From the NCBI RefSeq assembly GCF_002776525.5, contig NC_045437.1, forward strand, positions 136,820,797 through 136,884,796: a stretch of 64,000 nucleotides of DNA, written 5' to 3'. The translations under genes were made by a program, and so were the position numbers. Positions 34,255 through 45,955 of the stretch are shown piece by piece (position 1 is the first letter of the stretch; each line of letters starts with the position of its first letter). The notes under the pieces are model-generated. The model did not search any database. It had not been told where the DNA came from and worked only from the letters and a program-made list of their open reading frames with translations. The stretch comes from Piliocolobus tephrosceles. Its lineage: Eukaryota > Chordata > Mammalia > Primates > Cercopithecidae.

Positions 34255-34450
34255 GCAGTGTTTATTGAGTACTTACTGGACCCCAGGCAATATATTTACT
34301 TCACCTTAGTATCAGCTGCCCTGTGAGGTTTGGTATTTCTCAGTTTCACTGATGAGGAAACTGTAAGTTAGATAAAAGGATTTTCACAGCTCTGACAGCT
34401 GGAAAGTGGAGGAGCTGGGATTCAAAGTTTGTACTTACCCACAATGCTAT
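34255..34450 (+). repeat. MIR SINE fragment
   Basis: 'gtttattgagtacttactgg', 'tcactgatgaggaaactgta', 'gaggagctgggattcaaagt' in MIR order. Confidence 0.75.
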
Positions 34451-34499
34451 GGCCCTTCTTAGATGATCGCTATTGCCAAGAGAAAAAAGCAGCAACTCA

Positions 34500-34965
34500 G
34501 GCAGACATTGATAGCCCTCCTGATCTTGTCCCGATTTAGTATTCCTTGCCTTACCTCTCCTCCCACCCTCCACTTGGTGTCCCCTGCTGCCACCCCTTGA
34601 TGCCACTCTATTCATTGCTCCTCACATAGATCCTGGTGTTCAGCCTCTGTGTTCATGCCCAGGTTTTCCCCTCTGTGGGTCATGGACATCACTCTCTTGC
34701 ATGATATTATCCCGTCATAGCATCAAGTGACACTTAGATCTCACTTCTGGTAAGATTATTTTCTCAATTCCTCATGCTTCCTTCCCCTGATTTTCAAAGC
34801 ACATTAGTTTTATCTCTAATACAAGAAAGGCTTTGGTGTGTTGTAATTGAGTTATTCATTTATTCTCTATTACCTAACTTGATTGTGAACTGCAGAGGAT
34901 AAAAAATGCTTATTATGCCTCTCTTCTTCCCCCTGCCTATCACATGGTTGACTCTGATGCAAGGA
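34500..34965 (+). repeat. L2 LINE fragment (probable)
   Basis: Weak L2-type 3' sequence ('gttcatgcccaggttttccc', 'cttgattgtgaactgcagagg'). It may belong to the same insertion as the L2 end at 35535-35900, on the other side of an Alu. Confidence 0.45.
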
Positions 34966-35229
34966 TAATATTCAGAATAATTAACAATGGTTTGGCATGT
35001 GCACCGAACCATAAGAATGGATTCTGGCTATATTGGTGTTAATATGGAACACCAACCCTACTCTTATGTGTAAATTGAAATAGCCAATGGAAAGACTGAT
35101 AAGTGTAGTTCTTGTTTGTTCCATTGCACTATACTATACCACTTCTGCACACTTCCATCCTGTTCCAAGGTGGTTTCCCTTCCAGGTACATTTCTGAGTC
35201 CTTCCAGCTGAAGCACCTTTGTTTTCCTT

Positions 35230-35534
35230 TTTTTTTTTTCTTTTTTAAATTTGAGACAGAGTCTCACTCTATCGCCCAGGCCAGAGTGCAGTGGAGCGAT
35301 CTTGGCTCACTGCAACTTCCACCTCTCGAGTTCAAGCGATTCTCCCACCTCAGCTTCCCAAGTAGCTGGGATTACAGGCATCCACCACCACACCCAGCTA
35401 ATTTTTGCATTTTTAGTAGAGTCAGAGTTTCATCATGATGGCCAGGCTGGTCTCGAACTGCTGACCTTAAATGATCTGCCTGCCTGGAAGTCCCAAAGTG
35501 CTGGGATTACAAGCATGAGCCACCATGCCCGGCC
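35230..35534 (-). mobile_element. Alu, full length, reverse
   Basis: Complete reverse dimeric Alu with a T-rich tail at 35228-35248. Flanks ctttgttttcc and ccttgttctccc suggest a diverged target-site duplication. Confidence 0.93.
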
Positions 35535-35900
35535 TTGTTCTCCCTTTCCCCTCTGGCACAGATGACTCTTCCCCCAGCTCTTCCCTTTAGCTGGCTCCTT
35601 CACATTGGTCAGCTCTCTGCTTAAACATCACCTTAGAAGGGCTCGCCTGACCATCCGGCTACAGCTCCTCTCCACCCCCCTCGAACAATATCTTGCATCA
35701 TCCCAATTGTTTCTTTCAGAGCACCTACTACAATTTTTTGTTTGCTTATTGGCTTACTTATTAACTTTCTATCCCTTATCAGAATGTATATTACATACGG
35801 GTATGGACCTTGGCTGTCTTGCTCATAACTGTATCCCTAGCTGGTACACAGTAGGTGCTTAACAAACTCAATTATTTATTGAATAAATAAGTAAACAAAT
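35535..35900 (+). repeat. L2 LINE, 3' end
   Basis: Typical L2 3' terminus: 'ctgcttaaacatcaccttag', 'ttgctcataactgtatccct', 'gtacacagtaggtgcttaac', followed by a (AATA/TGAA)-rich tail. Confidence 0.8.
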
Positions 35901-36929
35901 GAATGCATGAATAAATGAATATCAAAGGGAATCTCTTTTATTTGAAAATCATTAGTACCAGAATGCACAGGCTAGGCATTTGGGGCTTACAGGGAAGTAC
36001 CAAGAAGCAAATCTGGTGAGGTACTTTGGTTGCAATGAAATCTCTCAAGTTGCCACAGTGCTTGGAGGGATTTTGCTGGGAGAAGGGACAGGGACAGTAG
36101 CTTAAAGTGGGAAAGTTTTAGGATGTGAGACTGAGCTTGCTAAGCTCATTTTGACTCTTCTTATATCTCTGCATCTTCGCATGCACCTGCTTTATTCTTC
36201 TGTTGCTACCAAGTGTAGCCCTTTCTCACCCTCTGTGCTCTTCCAATTCCTCCATAAATTTAGCTTGCACATGATTTGGACTTGCCATCTCCTAATTCAA
36301 ATCTGATACCTCCTTTCACCATCTGGCTCCATTAGCAATTCTCTCACTTTCCCTACTCCTCATTCTTGAGGCACAAGCATGGATTGTTCAATTCCTCTCT
36401 TGTTGCCAGGCCATAGGACACTGCCAGCCAGCCCTGGGAATGGCTTTACTTGGGTTAGTTTCAGTTTCTTGGGCGCCGGAGGTAGTAGGCAGGACAGATT
36501 TTCATTGGCCAGAGAGGAAGTGGGGTAATACAGTGGTATTGGGAATCAGAAAAAGGAAATATTATTTTGGGGGATCATTTATTCTTTTTCGCTGTATAGA
36601 AACCATTTTCATAAAACATAAATAAGAAGCTACTTGGAAGTATCAAAAATACGACAGGAAAAAAAAGGGTTATTAAATACATACACAGAGGCTACAACTA
36701 AGTTCAAAGTTCTACTTGTCCTATACTAGAAGCTACATTTTGGTGGATAGCTGGGTCATTATTTAAGTGTATTTGTCCTACATGTGTTTAAAAGGCAACT
36801 GTGACTATTGCCCAGACTACGTGGTTTCAGCAACTCAAAAAAAAAAAAAAAATGTTGTATTAATGACTGATTTTTCATTGTGTGTTTTAAAAGAAAGTTA
36901 AATTTGAGTTTGGGGCTTGTATAACTAGG
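35901..36929. other. No gene or recognised repeat
   Basis: No coding support. An A-run lies at 36838-36852. Nothing else is recognisable. Confidence 0.4.
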
Positions 36930-37226
36930 GCAGGCCATATCATAGCAATAGATAAATCCAAACATGTAATGGTTCAACAAAATAGAAGTTAATTTCTGGC
37001 TTACATAACAGTGAAAAGAAGTTCTGATGGGTGGGTGTGGCTGCTCCATGCTGTCAACCAATCATTAGCTGTATGAGAAAAAGAGCATTAAGTACCATGC
37101 ATGGGGCTTTTTTTACGGGTCAGGTCTGGAAGTGGCACATCTTTTCTGCTCATCTCTCATTGGCTAAACTCCATCACGTGGCCATATGTAAGGGATGCTG
37201 GGAAATGTAGTCCATGTGTGTGCTTA
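36930..37226. repeat. Ancient repeat relic, family unassigned
   Basis: Contains the blocks 'agaagttaatttctggctt', 'ctctcattggctaaactcc', 'catcacgtggccatatgta' and 'gggatgctgggaaatgtagt', found in an old dispersed repeat group possibly shared with 8168-8425. Confidence 0.4.
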
Positions 37227-37227
37227 G

Positions 37228-37273
37228 AAAGAAGAGAAAATGGACTTTTAGGAAGAAGAGAAAATGGACTTTG
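37228..37273. repeat. 24-bp tandem duplication
   Basis: The word gaagagaaaatggact occurs at 37231 and 37255, giving two adjacent copies of period 24. Confidence 0.75.
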
Positions 37274-37530
37274 GTGAGCAGCTTAAAATCTCTACCATTA
37301 AAAAAAGAAAGAAATCTAGAGATTAAGAAAATAGCATAAAAGATTTGGTGTTTTCTAAAATGTAAGAACACTGCCGCAAAATGTAACCATTTATTATCTA
37401 CACCTTCATATAGTTTATTTCCTTTTTATCTTTCTTGTTTAAGAATTTCAGAGGTGAAGGGGTGCTAAAATTCAATGGCTTTTAATTTACAGATGAGGCC
37501 AGGGACGCTCAGAATAATTCAATCACATGT

Positions 37531-38190
37531 TGGGTTCTCTGTCATCTCACCTTCATTGCAGATGGAACATCTAGTGGGAGAAACATAGGATATGTGTTTG
37601 AAAGTCAGGAAGACACAAATTCAATAATGATTGAGGATTATAAGCTATTGGTATTAGAAGGGGATGCAAACTGACCTTCACTCAAGGACTTTCCTCTGCA
37701 GCATCTTCGGTAGTTATCTATGTTCTACTCCTTGAGGACACTCAAACGAAGTTACCTCCTTCTTTTATCTAACAACCCTTAGGAGAGTGTGGTGATTCTT
37801 AGGTAGTGTACTATGAAGTTCTAGGGTCTCAAGAAAAGGTTTCCAAGGTTATCACCTTGGGCAAGGTGGAGGGCTGAGCCAGGGTTGTGTTATGACTTTT
37901 GTGGTTCCCTTACAGAGAAAATATTTAAAATTACATTTTATGACTGTTGGTATACAGATTAATATACTTATATATATGTTAAAAGATTTTTTGACCTAAA
38001 AGTTTATCTTTTTCTTCTTATTTTGAAAGAAATTAAGCACACTTTGTGGGTTCCTGAAAGTATTATGGGTCCTAGGCACTGCATTCACTTTGCCTCATGG
38101 ATATTTTTCCCTAGGGCTGAGTTTCTCCACCATCCCTATAGGAGATGCTAACAAAGTGAAAAATGTGTGTCTTAGAGTTGATAAGAATCA
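37531..38190. other. No gene or recognised repeat
   Basis: Single-copy-looking sequence; no coding support. Confidence 0.4.
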
Positions 38191-38194
38191 GTAT

Positions 38195-38500
38195 CTTAAA
38201 TCACAGATGAGAAAACTTAGGGTGTGAGAGAGTGACTCACAAGGCTATTTAGTAGGTAACCTCACAGCCTGGATGACTCTTTCCACATCCCATGTCTTTT
38301 CCATGTATCCATCTATTCATTCATTCATTCATTCATTCATTCATTCACGCATTCTCTACTTAGTGAGATCTATACTGTGTCAGTGGCAATACACTGTAGC
38401 ATGCCATATACTACATGATCCTTAGGGGTAGGGCAAGTATTATTATCCACAAATGGGCTAACTTGGACTTAGAGAGACTGGGCACAGTCTTCTTGTTGCA
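38195..38500 (+). repeat. MIR-like fragments around an ATTC microsatellite
   Basis: MIR-type words 'cacagatgagaaaacttagg' (38202 onward) and 'tattattatccacaaatggg' (38438 onward) flank a simple repeat. The two parts may be one eroded MIR or two. Confidence 0.45.
38315..38347. repeat. (ATTC)n microsatellite
   Basis: Eight near-perfect ATTC units. Likely length-polymorphic. Confidence 0.95.
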
Positions 38501-38709
38501 GAGAACAAGAATACAAGTTCTGTTATACCATTTCCTCATCCCACTGCCCTCTTCAGCCTGGTATAATGAACAACTTTTATTTTTTAAAGACCTTGGATCA
38601 TTGGGACTCATGACCAGGTTCAATTTGTTTCATCTGATTAATAAAATGTAACATGGAAAGCACCCAGCACAGTCATTACCATCTGTTTAATTTAAAAGTA
38701 ACCCCTATT

Positions 38710-38970
38710 GGATCACTTGAAGTAAGGAGTTCAAGACTAGGCTGGCCAACATGGTGAAACCCCGTCTCTACTAAAAATACAAAAATTAGCCAGGCGTGGT
38801 ACGTGTCTGTAGTCCCAGCTACTCAGGAGGCTGAGGCAGGAGAATCTCTTGAACCTGGGAGGTGGAGGTTGTAGTGAACCAAGATTGCACCATTGCACAC
38901 CAGCCTGGGAGACAGAGTGAAACACTGTCTCAAAAATAACTAACAACTAACTAACTAAATAAATAAATAA
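38710..38970 (+). mobile_element. 5'-truncated Alu
   Basis: Starts within the left arm at 'ggatcacttgaagtaagg', has linker and right arm, and ends in an AACT/AAAT-rich tail at 38930-38970. Confidence 0.9.
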
Positions 38971-38984
38971 GTAAAATAATTTAT

Positions 38985-39105
38985 TTTATGCTTGGGTGGT
39001 GCATATGTACCCAGTACCATTAGTACTTCTGTCATCCCCACTTTATCGATGGGAAAACCAAGGTTCAGTGAGGCTCTCGAGATTTGAACCCAGCCTGTCT
39101 GACTC
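38985..39105 (+). repeat. MIR SINE fragment
   Basis: 'catccccactttatcgatgg', 'gaaaaccaaggttcagtgag', 'gatttgaacccagcctgtct' in MIR order. Confidence 0.7.
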
Positions 39106-39814
39106 CTGCCTTCCCACTGTTAATTGTTGAACTCTTCTATCTCCCTTTTCCTAGTACTGTTCAGCACTTTCCCTTAGAAAATTTTCCGTTTTCTAGTTTT
39201 GAATCCCACAATGAAACTTATAGGAGATTATTCAGCTGTCTAATCATTTTTTATGTATCAGTCAGCACTTATTCATCAGGAAAGTTTAGAATCTCACCCA
39301 AATCAGCAGGTCCTGAGTGGTCAAGGAGAGCAAAGTTCATCTGCACCCCCTTCCCCGCCATCCCCCCTACTGTGGCTCCTGGGTGGTCAATCCCACAGAG
39401 TCCCCATACCAGCCAAATGCCCCATGGGCTTTCTTCCCTTAGCCACTGAGTAGCACATACTGGAATCCCTTTCCTTGAAACCACTGCAGCTGGTGGTGTT
39501 TAAAACAATGTGTTCATAAAGAAGTCTTTTTATTTCTTAAGTGTAAGGTAATTTTCAAGATAGTGAAGTGTTATGGCAAAGATTTAGATGCGTAAGTATG
39601 CACATATGTATTTCTAATCACACACAAAGGGGCCTGAAAGGATTCTCTTCGAAGTAGAAACAACGGTCCCTCCTGGTGCACAGAGTGAGAACAGGGGAGG
39701 TCCAATCTTTACGAGACATATTTCTATATAGTTTTCATTTTTTTTCGGTGGACAATTGCTTGTTTAATTAAAGAAATTAAACACTAAGAAATATTGTGCT
39801 ATGAAGAAATGGTT
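39106..39814. other. No gene or recognised repeat
   Basis: The 121-codon open frame at 39084-39449 starts inside the MIR and has no motif or homology I recognise. I do not call it a gene. Confidence 0.4.
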
Positions 39815-39935
39815 ATGATCTTGGGTAAAATCCCACAAACTCTCTGGGTTCTGGTTTTCTCTTTTACAAAATGAGAAATTAAATGATCTCTGAGGGCCCT
39901 ACTGAGGCACTAACATTCTTCAATTCTTTCTATTT
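39815..39935 (-). repeat. MIR SINE, reverse
   Basis: 'atcttgggtaaaatcccac' and 'tctcttttacaaaatgagaa' match the antisense MIR core. Confidence 0.5.
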
Positions 39936-40084
39936 TGTTTTATAAAACATGTTCTTTGTTGACCGGCAGAATCACCAGCAAGTATAGGGGACTGTTGTAA
40001 TTTGCTTTTTAAGAGTAAATAAACTTATGGACTCAATTTCTTCTGCTCCTACAAGCTATGCAGCATTGCATCTAGGTTATTCAT

Positions 40085-40690
40085 CTCACAGATACTTATT
40101 GAGCACATGCTGTGGACTGGAGAGGATTCTAGGTGCAGGCGGCAGAGCAGGGAACAAGAAAACAAGGTCCCTGCACTCATCAGAAAACAAACAAAAAGGT
40201 AAAGATGTCATAGTCATTAAAGATTATGATGACTGGCATGAAGGGACCAAAGGTGTATGGAGAGGGTGCTCAGAAAAGCCTTTCCAAAGAGGAGACATTT
40301 GAGCCGACATTCGAAGGATCAGAATGAGCAGGTGTGCAAATAGCTGCAGAAAGGTCATTCCAGGAGGAGGGGCAAGTGCAAGGGCCTGGAGATGCCTTGG
40401 AGGAAGAGAAAGGAGGTTGGTGAGGCTGGAAAACATTAAGCTAGAAGGAGACTGAGATGAGAGCTCGGAGGATAGGCAGGGCCGGGTCCTGCACACTAAT
40501 GCTCTTGTGGGACCAAAAGTTAGATTCCACTCTAAGAGCAGCAGAAGTTGATGAAAGATAGCAGAAGAGTGATGTGCTCTGATAAGGCTGTCATCAGTGG
40601 CGGTGGAGAAAAGTAGAAGGACTCAAGATATATTCTGAAATAGAATTGAAAGGTCTTAGCAATGGAGTAGATGAGGAGACAGAAAAAAAG
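40085..40690 (+). repeat. Ancient interspersed repeat, family unassigned (copy C)
   Basis: Well-preserved copy with 'gatacttattgagcacatgc', 'gcagagcagggaacaagaa', 'aaagaggagacatttgagc', 'gcagaaaggtcattccagg', 'gcaagtgcaagggcctggag' and 'agagtgatgtgctctgataa'. Same block order as copies B and D. Confidence 0.65.
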
Positions 40691-40924
40691 GGATGAATGC
40701 ACAATATCGGGGAAGTAAGTGGCCATGCTTATCAGAGCCCTGCCAGGGAGCCCCAGTCAAGGGTCGGGGCTCAGATAAAGTGTTATTTCGTTTAAGCACA
40801 GTGTTCCTGCTTTATTCTTAGAGTTGAGGATGGAGAAGCTATAAAATATGGAAATGAGCTCGAGGAGCTTTAGGGCATTTTTAGGCTGGTGATATACACA
40901 CGCAAGGGGCAGCTGCATCTCTAA
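40691..40924. other. No gene or recognised repeat
   Basis: Nothing recognised. Confidence 0.4.
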
Positions 40925-41450
40925 AAAAATGCCTGCAAATTAGATGACACTCCTATTGAGATGTGTCATCTGCATCTCCTTACCTTGAATCTAGGTGAGC
41001 TTGTAACTGCTTTGACCAATAAAGTGTGATGGGAGTGATGCCATGTGCTAAGTGTCGCCACCCACTTGAGGGTGGGTCATAAAAAGTATTCCTTGTTCGT
41101 GGGAATACCCATGCTTGGAACCTGAACTGCCATGACTACCTAGGAACCACCATGCTGTGAGGTAGCCCCAGTTATGTGGAAAGGCCACATGCAGAGTAAG
41201 TGGCAGACTAAATCTTCACTTCATCCCAATGCAGGTACCAGACAGGAGGGCAAAGAAACCTCTAGAAAATTCCAGTGTGTGTAGGAGTCATGCTTGTGAA
41301 AGTTTGAGCCTTCCCACCTGAGTCCCAGACACTGTGGAGCGGAGAAGAGCTGTCCCTGCCATGCCCTGTCCACTTCTGGACCCACATAATTTGACTACAT
41401 CACTGAGTTGTGGTGCAAGTTTGTTACACAGCAATGAAAAAGAGAACAGC
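40925..41450 (+). mobile_element. MaLR-type (MLT1-like) LTR relic
   Basis: 'caaattagatgacactcc', 'gaggtagccccagttatgtgg', 'aaaggccacatgcagag' and the end 'agtttgttacacagcaatg' follow the order of MLT1-type LTRs. Boundaries are approximate. Confidence 0.6.
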
Positions 41451-41829
41451 CATCTGTGTGAGTTGGTAAGTCCCTAATTGGAATGTTTAGGAGGTCTGGA
41501 TTTTAGTCCTGGATTGACCACAATATCACTTATTTTAGGTTTTGATTCTAAGCACAGATATTTACACAATTTGGGGGCTTGATGTTAACTTCCCTTGATG
41601 CTAGTCTAAGTGGTCCAGGAGGAAAGGAAACAGTTTGGTCATCCTGAACCCTGGTATCTGCATAAGTGGTGGTCTCTGTGGGTGGTGCTTTGTTAGACGT
41701 AGAATCAGCCTGTGAAGTCAGCTCAAACTGTCTCAGCTGTCGCAGGGCGGCAAATTTATTGCCTTCCTCTCTTCTCATAATTCCTCTCAAGGATCTTGGG
41801 CCTTGGAAGCAAATGTCATGGGAGGCTGT

Positions 41830-41950
41830 AGGAATTCTGGACTCTCTGCCAGCAACTTAGCCCACAACATTGGACAAGTTCTGTTTCTTCTTTGGGACCC
41901 AGTTCCTTATTTGTGAAATAAGGATTTGGACAAAACAAGAGCTAAATAGC
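41830..41950 (-). repeat. MIR SINE, reverse
   Basis: 'acaacattggacaagttctg', 'cagttccttatttgtgaaat' and 'aaggatttggacaaaacaag' match antisense MIR. Confidence 0.55.
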
Positions 41951-42104
41951 TTTCATTTGTTTGTTTTTGCATGAGAGCCAGTTGAGAAAAGTAAAATTAT
42001 GAAAGGTTTGAAGTTTTGAGAAACATTTCTTTTTTTTCCCTTGAATTCAAAATAAAGTGGCTTTTTGAGAATGAAAAGTCACACTGAGCTACTTAACTCC
42101 TTCT

Positions 42105-42345
42105 TTACCATCATCACTAACATTGACTAGATTTGAGGTTTGAAGTGTGTCAGGCATTGTGCAAAGAGCTTTATATTCTTGAGGTCATTTAGTCAACCCT
42201 TTGTGGTAAACATTGTCATACCCATTTCATAGATGAGAGAGCAGAGGCTTGGAAAGTTTAACTAACTGCTCAGTGTTATCCAACTGCCAGGATTTGAAGG
42301 CAAGACTCCATATTCTCCACTCTCAGCTAGCATGCTGTCCTGCTT
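42105..42345 (+). repeat. MIR SINE, near full length
   Basis: 'aggcattgtgcaaagagct', 'cccatttcatagatgagag', 'gcagaggcttggaaagttta', 'ccaggatttgaaggcaag' over about 240 bp. Confidence 0.8.
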
Positions 42346-42759
42346 TTGGCTCATCCCCAAACATGAAGACCTTTTCCAGAGCTTGTGCTTTGTAATTTTT
42401 GAGATTTTCGTGGGCCCCTCCTCCAAGGTTGACTTCATCAGTGGCCTTGGAGAAGAGCTGGGACTCAGCAGGGTGGAGCCAGGGCTTCCTGACCACCAAC
42501 TTCCACCTACTTAACAAAACATCCAGGCAAAGTGCAGATGTGGGGCTTCCTCAGCACTCTGTGTCCTGGCTGAGCTCCAACTTCTGAGAATGACAGTGAC
42601 AGAGCCACCTGCTACCACATCACCTGCTTTTTTCTTGCTCCATTTCCTAGATCACTTCCTATTTGAGGACAGGGACCCTTTCCCCAAGTCTCGAATTCCT
42701 AACGAATGAACAGAACAGAGCAGACGATGGCCTCTCACACTGGGTACTTCCAAAACCCT

Positions 42760-43310
42760 GTAGCCTCATGGTGAGAGAGTCAGGAGCTGGAGTCCCACAG
42801 ATTTGGACCCAGATTTTGACTCTGCCTTTTATAATTTTCAGTCTTGTGCAAGTTACTTGTATACTCCTGGCCTTAGTTTCTTCATCTATAACATGAAAAT
42901 AATCACAGTCTCTTTACAACACAGGTTCTTTTTCTTTTTTTTTGAGACAGAGTCTCGTTCTGTTGCACAGGCTGGAGTGCAGTGGTGCGATCCTGGCTCA
43001 CTGCAAGCTCTGCCTTCATGCCATTCTCCTGCCTCAGCCTTCTGAGTAGCTGGGACTATAGCCGCCTGCCACCACACCTGGATTATTTTTTGTATTTTTA
43101 GTAGAGACGGGGTTTCACCATGTTAGCCAGGATGGTCTCGATCTCTAGACCTCGTGATCTGCCCAACTTGGCCTCCCAAAGTGCTGGGACTACAGGCATG
43201 AGCCACTGTGCCAGGCCAGCACAGGGTTCTTAAGAGGATCAAATGGCATAGTGATACAAAACGCTTAATTAACAGTGTGCTCATTAAATATGAACGGCTG
43301 TCTTCCTTCT
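42760..43310 (-). repeat. MIR SINE, reverse, split by Alu
   Basis: Antisense MIR 'ttggacccagattttgactc', 'tgtgcaagttacttgtatac' and 'tcttcatctataacatgaaa' before the Alu. After it come 'taagaggatcaaatggcata' and 'acagtgtgctcattaaatat'. The Alu occupies 42930-43217. Confidence 0.75.
42930..43217 (-). mobile_element. Alu (AluY-like), reverse
   Basis: Reverse dimeric Alu. The words 'actgcaagctctgcc' and 'gacctcgtgatctgcc' are Y/late-S-like. A small deletion removes part of the motif after 'tctgcc'. Target flanks cacaggttct (42920-42929) and cacagggttct (43220-43230) are a near-exact duplication. Confidence 0.93.
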
Positions 43311-43619
43311 CTTCTTGAAGACGAGGGAGTTGGTGATGTTGAGATATCTGGGGGTTACCTTTTTGGCATAAAGTGACAAACTGAAGCATCGCTAGAATGC
43401 AGAGGAGGAACCCAAACTGTGGAAATAATAATAACAATAATGCTACCTTTCAATTAGTATAGCACGCTGCAGATTACAAATACTCTTGTGTATACAATAC
43501 ACAGACATGCACACATACACACATATAGCCTTAGTTGACCCTTAACATGACCCTGGGGAATGAGGAAATCATGTCACATACTACTATTAAATAAATTTTT
43601 TAGAGCTAGGGTCCTGTTA

Positions 43620-43737
43620 TTTTTTTAAGAGATGGGGGTGGCCAAGTTCTGATCTTGAATTTCTGAGCTCAAGTGATCCTCTTTCCTTAGCCTGTTGAAT
43701 AGCTGGAATTACAGATGTGAACCACCACACCCGGCTA
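43620..43737 (-). mobile_element. Alu monomer (FLAM-like), reverse
   Basis: A single diverged 7SL-derived arm: 'gagctcaagtgatcctcttt', 'tagctggaattacagatgtg', 'accaccacacccggct'. It is older than the dimeric Alus here. Confidence 0.7.
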
Positions 43738-44589
43738 CACAATGTATTATTGAACATTGTGGAGATGTTTATCTTAAAAAAGTCCGAGCAGGCTAAGTGA
43801 GAACCTAGCTACCTGAAGGAGGTTGGTGAGTATGCATGTCCCTGGAAGAATACAAGCAGGAGGCATGTTAGATAGTGACCTTCCAGCCCTCAAGCTGTTG
43901 TAATTGTGAGTCTAAGATACTGGGAACTTGTGTATGATTAACCCAAGATGTAGAAAATGATTCCTAAGTCCTAGGCATATGCAGTCTCTCTTCACCTTTC
44001 CCTCCCTGGCACAGGCATGGCTTCACATTCATAATAAGATTAGAGCAGGAGGAAGTAATTTCTGTGGGGTTGGGGCAGCAAGTCTCCTGTGATCTTCTGG
44101 CTTGAATGCCATGTATGCTTCTTGCCACTGTCGGTCCTACTGGGCTGGATTGAGAGAGGGATGGGCAGAGATGGCTCATGCTGCTGCCAGAGAGGCAGGG
44201 GGCAAGGGAAAGTGTGAGCTTAGGCAGTGTGCTAGCTAGTGGGAAAGGAGAAAGCTGTAGGACAGATGAGAAAAGAGCAAATGAACGCGCCTGCAGGTGG
44301 GCTGATCACACCCTGTGGGGGTGAAGAAGGCCAAGTTGAAAGGAAATGGCACTGCTGACAGCTCTCTCAGGGGAATGGGGGGGAAGAGCTTCTGCAGATT
44401 TGACCATTTAATGAGTGTTGGTTTTCTGCAGCAAGGAAAGAGCTACACGTGGAGAATTTGAAAGCACAATCCTTCTGAGATATAGTCCTTGCATTGAGTC
44501 ATCTATTATTAATTCATTACTTTATTGAGTACTGAATATGTGCTGGGCTTGGTGAGAGAGCGGAGTGGGAAGATTTCTGAAGTTGTAGT
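43738..44589. other. No gene or recognised repeat
   Basis: Single-copy-looking; the short open frames on both strands are unsupported. Confidence 0.4.
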
Positions 44590-44740
44590 TAAAAGTTTTG
44601 GATTGGCCTTGGTCAACCCATTAAATCCCTCTGAGCCTGTGTTTCCTCATCTGTAAAATGGGGATATTGGTGCCCACCCTTTGCCCTCATAAAGTTACTG
44701 TGAGACTAGAATGAGGCTAGATGTGAAGAAAATATTTTAC
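44590..44740 (-). repeat. MIR SINE, reverse
   Basis: 'cctctgagcctgtgtttcct' and 'catctgtaaaatggggatat' are clear antisense MIR. Confidence 0.8.
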
Positions 44741-44867
44741 AAACTGACCTTGCCGCAATCCTCTCTTCAGTGGGTATGGGAGAAAAACGAAGATAAATAA
44801 CTGATTTTTATTGTAAATCCATATTTTTGAAAAATGGACCATGAGTTAGTTTGCAAGGTCAAATGAT

Positions 44868-45055
44868 TCTGGAATTTTTTGTTTTCTGGAGACGGAGGTC
44901 TCACTATGTGTTGCCCAGGCTGGAGTGCCATGGTTATTCACAGGCAGTCGTAGTGCACTACAGCCTGGAACTCTTGGGCTCAAGCAATTATCCTGTCTTA
45001 GCCTCCCAAGTGTCTGGGACTGTAGGTGCATACCACCATGCCCTGCTTTATTCTG
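44868..45055 (-). mobile_element. Old Alu (J-type) partial, reverse
   Basis: 'gtctcactatgtgttgcccagg', 'cgtagtgcactacagcctgg', 'ctcaagcaattatcctgtct', 'tgcataccaccatgccc' match a single arm of an old J-type or free right monomer Alu. Confidence 0.75.
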
Positions 45056-45109
45056 GATTATTTACGAAGATTCAGCATTTATCTTTCTGCCAGGCTGGGA
45101 GAGTCCAGA

Positions 45110-45300
45110 GTTAGATAACTTCAAAATCTAAACCTGACTCCACCAATTGACAGTTCTGTGACATTGGGCAAGTTAACCTTTCTGAGCATCACAAATGAAA
45201 ATGCAGATAATAATGCCTGCTTCACAGACCGTTCTTATGGACATTAAAAGCGAGAGCATATCATGACATCAGGCACAGGGCCTGGCTTATAGAAATTCAC
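45110..45300 (-). repeat. MIR SINE, reverse
   Basis: 'gtgacattgggcaagttaac' and 'gcacagggcctggcttatag' fix the antisense MIR ends. Confidence 0.8.
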
Positions 45301-45534
45301 CTGTACCTGATTGTGACCTCTTGGTGCCCCAGCAGTTGTATCATCTTGGACTCTTCTGATTAATATTCTTTAAGTATATTTACTATTATACAGAGGACAG
45401 AGAATGTGCAATTAGGGGAAATGGCAGCACCATCTCTGTTTGCATAGCCTTCAGAGAAATGCAGGGGTTCTTGGTAACACTTTAGAAGACATTCATTGCA
45501 GCCACCTGGAGGAATCTTTTTGAGGCATTCTGTT

Positions 45535-45604
45535 GAACAGAATTTTCCCCACCTCCTTAAAGTTCTAGTGAACAGAATTTTCCACACCTCCCTAAATTTC
45601 TAGT
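45535..45604. repeat. 35-bp tandem duplication
   Basis: The word gaacagaattttcc starts at 45535 and 45570. Two adjacent 35-bp copies differ at a few positions. Confidence 0.9.
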
Positions 45605-45799
45605 GATGGAACAAGAACATCTGTCCTGTCAGATCACCCTTCAATTTGGTTCTGCCTGCAACCACTATTAGTTTCCTTCTCATCACTTTTTTATATGTAG
45701 GGACAGCTCTTGGCCAATTACATCTTCAAGTTAGCTAATGCATGTTTTTACCTTTTTCCTCCATGTAAGGGATATCAATCACATCCCCAGCAACTGTCT

Positions 45800-45955
45800 C
45801 ATTCTCATTTGACAGAGTGCAGAGAACATCAAGAGTCAGGATGTTCATATTTTAGCTCCATCTCATCCACTTTGGCTTGTGTGACTTTGAACGAGTCTCT
45901 TGATCTTTCTAAACTTCAGGTTTTTAATTTATAAAATAGGAAAAATAATCTCTAC
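45800..45955 (-). repeat. MIR SINE, reverse
   Basis: 'gtgtgactttgaacgagtct' and 'taatttataaaataggaaaa' match a diverged antisense MIR. Confidence 0.6.

Noticed and set aside
39084..39449. 121-codon plus-strand frame
   Set aside because: Starts inside a MIR fossil and has no motif.
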